From assembly GCA_947626225.1 (NCBI GenBank), contig CANQRH010000002.1, positions 62,001 to 126,000 on the forward strand: 64,000 nt of DNA. The letters run 5' to 3'. This document shows, piece after piece, positions 61,924 through 64,000 of the stretch. The notes under the pieces are model-generated. The model saw only the letters and a program-made list of their open reading frames with translations. It was not told the origin of the DNA and made no database searches. Position 1 is the stretch's first letter; every line of letters starts with the position of its first letter. The translations under genes were made by a program, and so were the position numbers. The DNA is from Candidatus Gastranaerophilales bacterium. GTDB taxonomy: Bacteria; Cyanobacteriota; Vampirovibrionia; Gastranaerophilales; Gastranaerophilaceae.

Positions 61924-63647
61924 TTTCCATAATCGTAATTTTTATACTGTTAGCCGCATTTGCAGGATTTGATTTTTGCAGAAAATCCGATAAGCAGGTT
62001 TTGAATGTCATAAACGCTTCCGAAATTCAAATTGATTTAAATAACAACAAAATTTATGATGCCGGTGAAACCGTGTGTATTCCTGATGTGAGTGTCTTTA
62101 GCGGCGATATTTCCAAAAATCAGGATGAAACCGCAAAAATTATAGGAGTTTCAGCTTCCGATGCGCTTAAAATTGGTTATCTTACCGATGCCTTTGCAGA
62201 CGGGATTTTAGCATCAAAACGCGTTAAGTTGAAATTTACCGGAGAAGAAAATCAAAATTGCCGTTATGCAGATATTATTATTAATAACGCATCTTACAGA
62301 GATATGCTTGTAAAATCCGGATTTGCTGCGGTTGACGGTAAAAAAGGCGATAATTTTTCCGAAGTTCTTTCTAAAGCCCGAAAACTTAATCTTGTTATAC
62401 TTAATCACAAAAGCTCAAAATATCATAAACTCGATTGCAAATACGGCCTTATGGCACATGATGCCGTTTTAATTCTCAAAAATCAACTGCCGAAAGACGC
62501 CAAACCTTGTAATTTTTGCCATACTCAAAAACTTAATCAGGCGGATAATACCGCGGTTAAAAATTTTGTTGTATCCGATGGCAGTATAAAAATGTATCTT
62601 ACTGATTTTACGACAAAACTTAAACCCGACAATAAATGCAGTGCTCCGGTTTGTAAGGAAATTGTCAATCAAATAAATCAAAGTACAACAAGTATTGATA
62701 TCGCCACTTACGGCTGGGATTTCCCGCCTGATATTAAATCCGCCATGGAAAAAGCATATTCGCGCGGTGTAAAAATCAGAGTTGTATATGACAGAACATC
62801 TTTTCCGGATGATTTGGACAGCCTTTTAAAACTGACACTGCAAAAAAGCACCGATAACGACAAAATCCTTATGCATAATAAATTTATAATTTTTGATAAT
62901 GCCAGAGTGATTACGGGTTCTATGAACTTTTCTCTTACGGGGCTGTCGGGCTTCAACGGCAACTGCGTATTTCTTATAAATTCCGCAGAAATAGCTTTGG
63001 CTTATAAAAAAGAGTTTGAACAGATGCTGAACGGTAAATTTCATAATAATAAAACCAAATATCCGATAAAAAACGTGCAATTGGGAAAGACAAAAATAGC
63101 GGTTTATTTCTCGCCAAAGGATAAGACGGTTTTAACGGCAGTTATACCGCTTGTAAATTCCGCTCAAAAATATATTTATATTCCCGCATTTGTGTTTACG
63201 CACGATGAACTTGCCCAAAGCTTAATATCAGCTAAAAAACGCGGAGTTGACGTAAAAATTATTGCGGATGCCGTAAACACTACAACCAAACGCAGCAAAA
63301 TTAAACTGCTCAGAAGTGCAAATATACCCGTTAAAATCGAAAATTATGCCGGTAAACTTCATTCCAAAAGCATAATTATTGATGATAAATATATAATATC
63401 AGGTTCCATGAATTTTTCTTACAGCGGAGAAAATAAAAATGATGAAAACTGTCTTATAATTGAGGACAGTTCACTTGCAAAATATTACCGCGGATTTTTT
63501 GAATACATTTGGGATCGCATACCCGATAAATATTTAAAACAGTATGTAAGAGCCGAGAGTCAAAATTCTATAGGTTCTTGTTCTGACGGTGTAGACAACA
63601 ATTTTGACGGGAAAGTTGATATGCTCGATGAAGGCTGCCGAAAGTAA
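61908..63647 (+). CDS. Multidomain phospholipase-D-like secreted nuclease
   Basis: 579 residues. N-terminal anchor/signal (about 4-22); SNase-like region (about 35-160, weak); a small Cys/His motif SSKYHKLDC...PCNFC (170-204); two PLD domains with HNKFIIFD (H323, K325, D330) and HSKSIIID (H485, K487, D492), each followed by SGSMNFS; and a C-terminal acidic, Cys-bracketed loop (CSDGVDNNFDGKVDMLDEGC, 558-577) like a calcium site. Both HKD motifs are intact. Acts outside the cytoplasm; substrate (DNA or phospholipid) unknown. Confidence 0.88.
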   Translation: MYKRLISIIVIFILLAAFAGFDFCRKSDKQVLNVINASEIQIDLNNNKIYDAGETVCIPDVSVFSGDISKNQDETAKIIGVSASDALKIGYLTDAFADGILASKRVKLKFTGEENQNCRYADIIINNASYRDMLVKSGFAAVDGKKGDNFSEVLSKARKLNLVILNHKSSKYHKLDCKYGLMAHDAVLILKNQLPKDAKPCNFCHTQKLNQADNTAVKNFVVSDGSIKMYLTDFTTKLKPDNKCSAPVCKEIVNQINQSTTSIDIATYGWDFPPDIKSAMEKAYSRGVKIRVVYDRTSFPDDLDSLLKLTLQKSTDNDKILMHNKFIIFDNARVITGSMNFSLTGLSGFNGNCVFLINSAEIALAYKKEFEQMLNGKFHNNKTKYPIKNVQLGKTKIAVYFSPKDKTVLTAVIPLVNSAQKYIYIPAFVFTHDELAQSLISAKKRGVDVKIIADAVNTTTKRSKIKLLRSANIPVKIENYAGKLHSKSIIIDDKYIISGSMNFSYSGENKNDENCLIIEDSSLAKYYRGFFEYIWDRIPDKYLKQYVRAESQNSIGSCSDGVDNNFDGKVDMLDEGCRK

Positions 63648-63669
63648 TTATCCTTAATTTATACAGACT

Positions 63670-63999
63670 TTAGTAATTGGGTACAATTTTCGCTTCGACC
63701 TGTTTATACGCATTTATACTGTTATTAAGACTTTTTACAAGCTCTGCCGCGGTTTGTGCATTATAGAATCTGCCGCTTGTTACCAGTGAAGTGCATTCAA
63801 GCTGTGATAAATCATCTTCATTATCAATGTTAAAAGCTATAACATCAATTTTTACGTCTTTTCTTACTTTTATCAGCTCCATTACATATTTGCAGGGGCT
63901 TTCATCACAATTTTCTCCGCCGTCTGTCAGTAAAATTATATGCTTTTTACCGCTAAATCCGATAAAATCATTTTTTACGGCCTGTTTAAGCGAATAAGT
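63670..63999 (-). CDS. VWA-domain protein (5' partial)
   Basis: The minus-strand frame is open to the right edge, so the N-terminus lies beyond the window. Visible: HIILLTDGGENCDESPCKYV, then DVKIDVIAFNIDNEDDLSQL and SGRFYNAQTAAELVKSL, typical of von Willebrand A domains of bacterial BatA/YfbK-like proteins (metal site TDG). It ends shortly after the domain. The short ATG frame from 63882 is only its 3' part. Confidence 0.85.
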   Translation of the reverse strand, partial: TYSLKQAVKNDFIGFSGKKHIILLTDGGENCDESPCKYVMELIKVRKDVKIDVIAFNIDNEDDLSQLECTSLVTSGRFYNAQTAAELVKSLNNSINAYKQVEAKIVPNY

Positions 64000-64000
64000 A

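Overview
This is an AT-rich, very gene-dense bacterial chromosome segment, complete apart from a gene cut at each end. It fits a non-photosynthetic relative of the cyanobacteria, most likely a gut member of the Gastranaerophilales (Melainabacteria/Vampirovibrionia); this placement is inference. Support: a Tic20-like membrane protein (28573-28977), a RecG with a long N-terminal extension, a cyanobacterial-style primary-type sigma factor, an intronless tRNA-Leu(UAA), and several lineage-restricted Gly/Cys-rich or 'FGA' orphan proteins. The cell is a diderm: there is an autotransporter with an outer-membrane barrel, a Skp/OmpH periplasmic chaperone, an AsmA-like protein and an SLH-domain protein.

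Layout. 1-7109: sugar MFS transporter (partial), tandem universal stress protein, then a tightly overlapping run of sigma factor, glycine decarboxylase subunit 2, a CoA-dehydratase-activase-like Fe-S protein, a membrane protein and miaA. 7152-13636: AsmA-like protein, pgi, a 63-bp hairpin repeat array, trxB and a secreted protein. 13681-17370: inverted copy of the repeat, PilZ protein, PLP decarboxylase-like protein, HEAT-like protein, patatin lipase, tRNA-Leu. 17464-25399: EF-hand protein, the eda-kdgK-csaB operon (reverse strand), CHASE2 adenylate cyclase, recG. 25515-33634: Gly-rich protein, rpiB-rsfS, TPR protein, Tic20-like protein, phosphodiester glycosidase, glycosyltransferase, folC, YjbQ. 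33631-46571: degenerate amidohydrolase, obgE/tsaD divergent pair, glutathione synthetase, UPF0173 hydrolase, ribD, MEMO-AMMECR1 fusion, dnaX, pnp. 46612-53592: large orphan protein, PfkB kinase, purA, sigma-70, two secreted proteins. 53694-54718: tRNA-Val with a duplicated 3' end, then a 626-bp GIY-YIG nuclease element bounded by 30-bp inverted repeats. 54742-64000: Skp and autotransporter operon with divergent XRE regulator, SLH protein, lipid-linked-sugar transferase, YdjC deacetylase, phospholipase-D-like protein and a partial VWA protein.

How the parts work together. Most genes are housekeeping (tRNA modification, translation, RNA decay, replication, folate, riboflavin, purine and glutathione synthesis). 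Envelope functions recur: CsaB (pyruvylation) and the SLH protein suggest an SLH-type surface attachment system; the autotransporter and Skp look co-transcribed under a divergent XRE regulator. KDG kinase and KDPG aldolase form the lower part of a uronate/Entner-Doudoroff route.

The most unusual signals are (i) the compact GIY-YIG element with terminal inverted repeats, internal palindromes with compensating base changes and a tandemly duplicated right end; (ii) a TATAAT-like box exactly 6-7 bases before the ATG of seven genes, implying leaderless mRNAs; (iii) a 63-bp repeat whose hairpin covaries between copies; (iv) a duplicated tRNA-Val 3' end, with CCA only on the distal copy; and (v) an amidohydrolase that has lost all recognisable metal ligands. 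No CRISPR array, rRNA, prophage or complete insertion sequence was seen.
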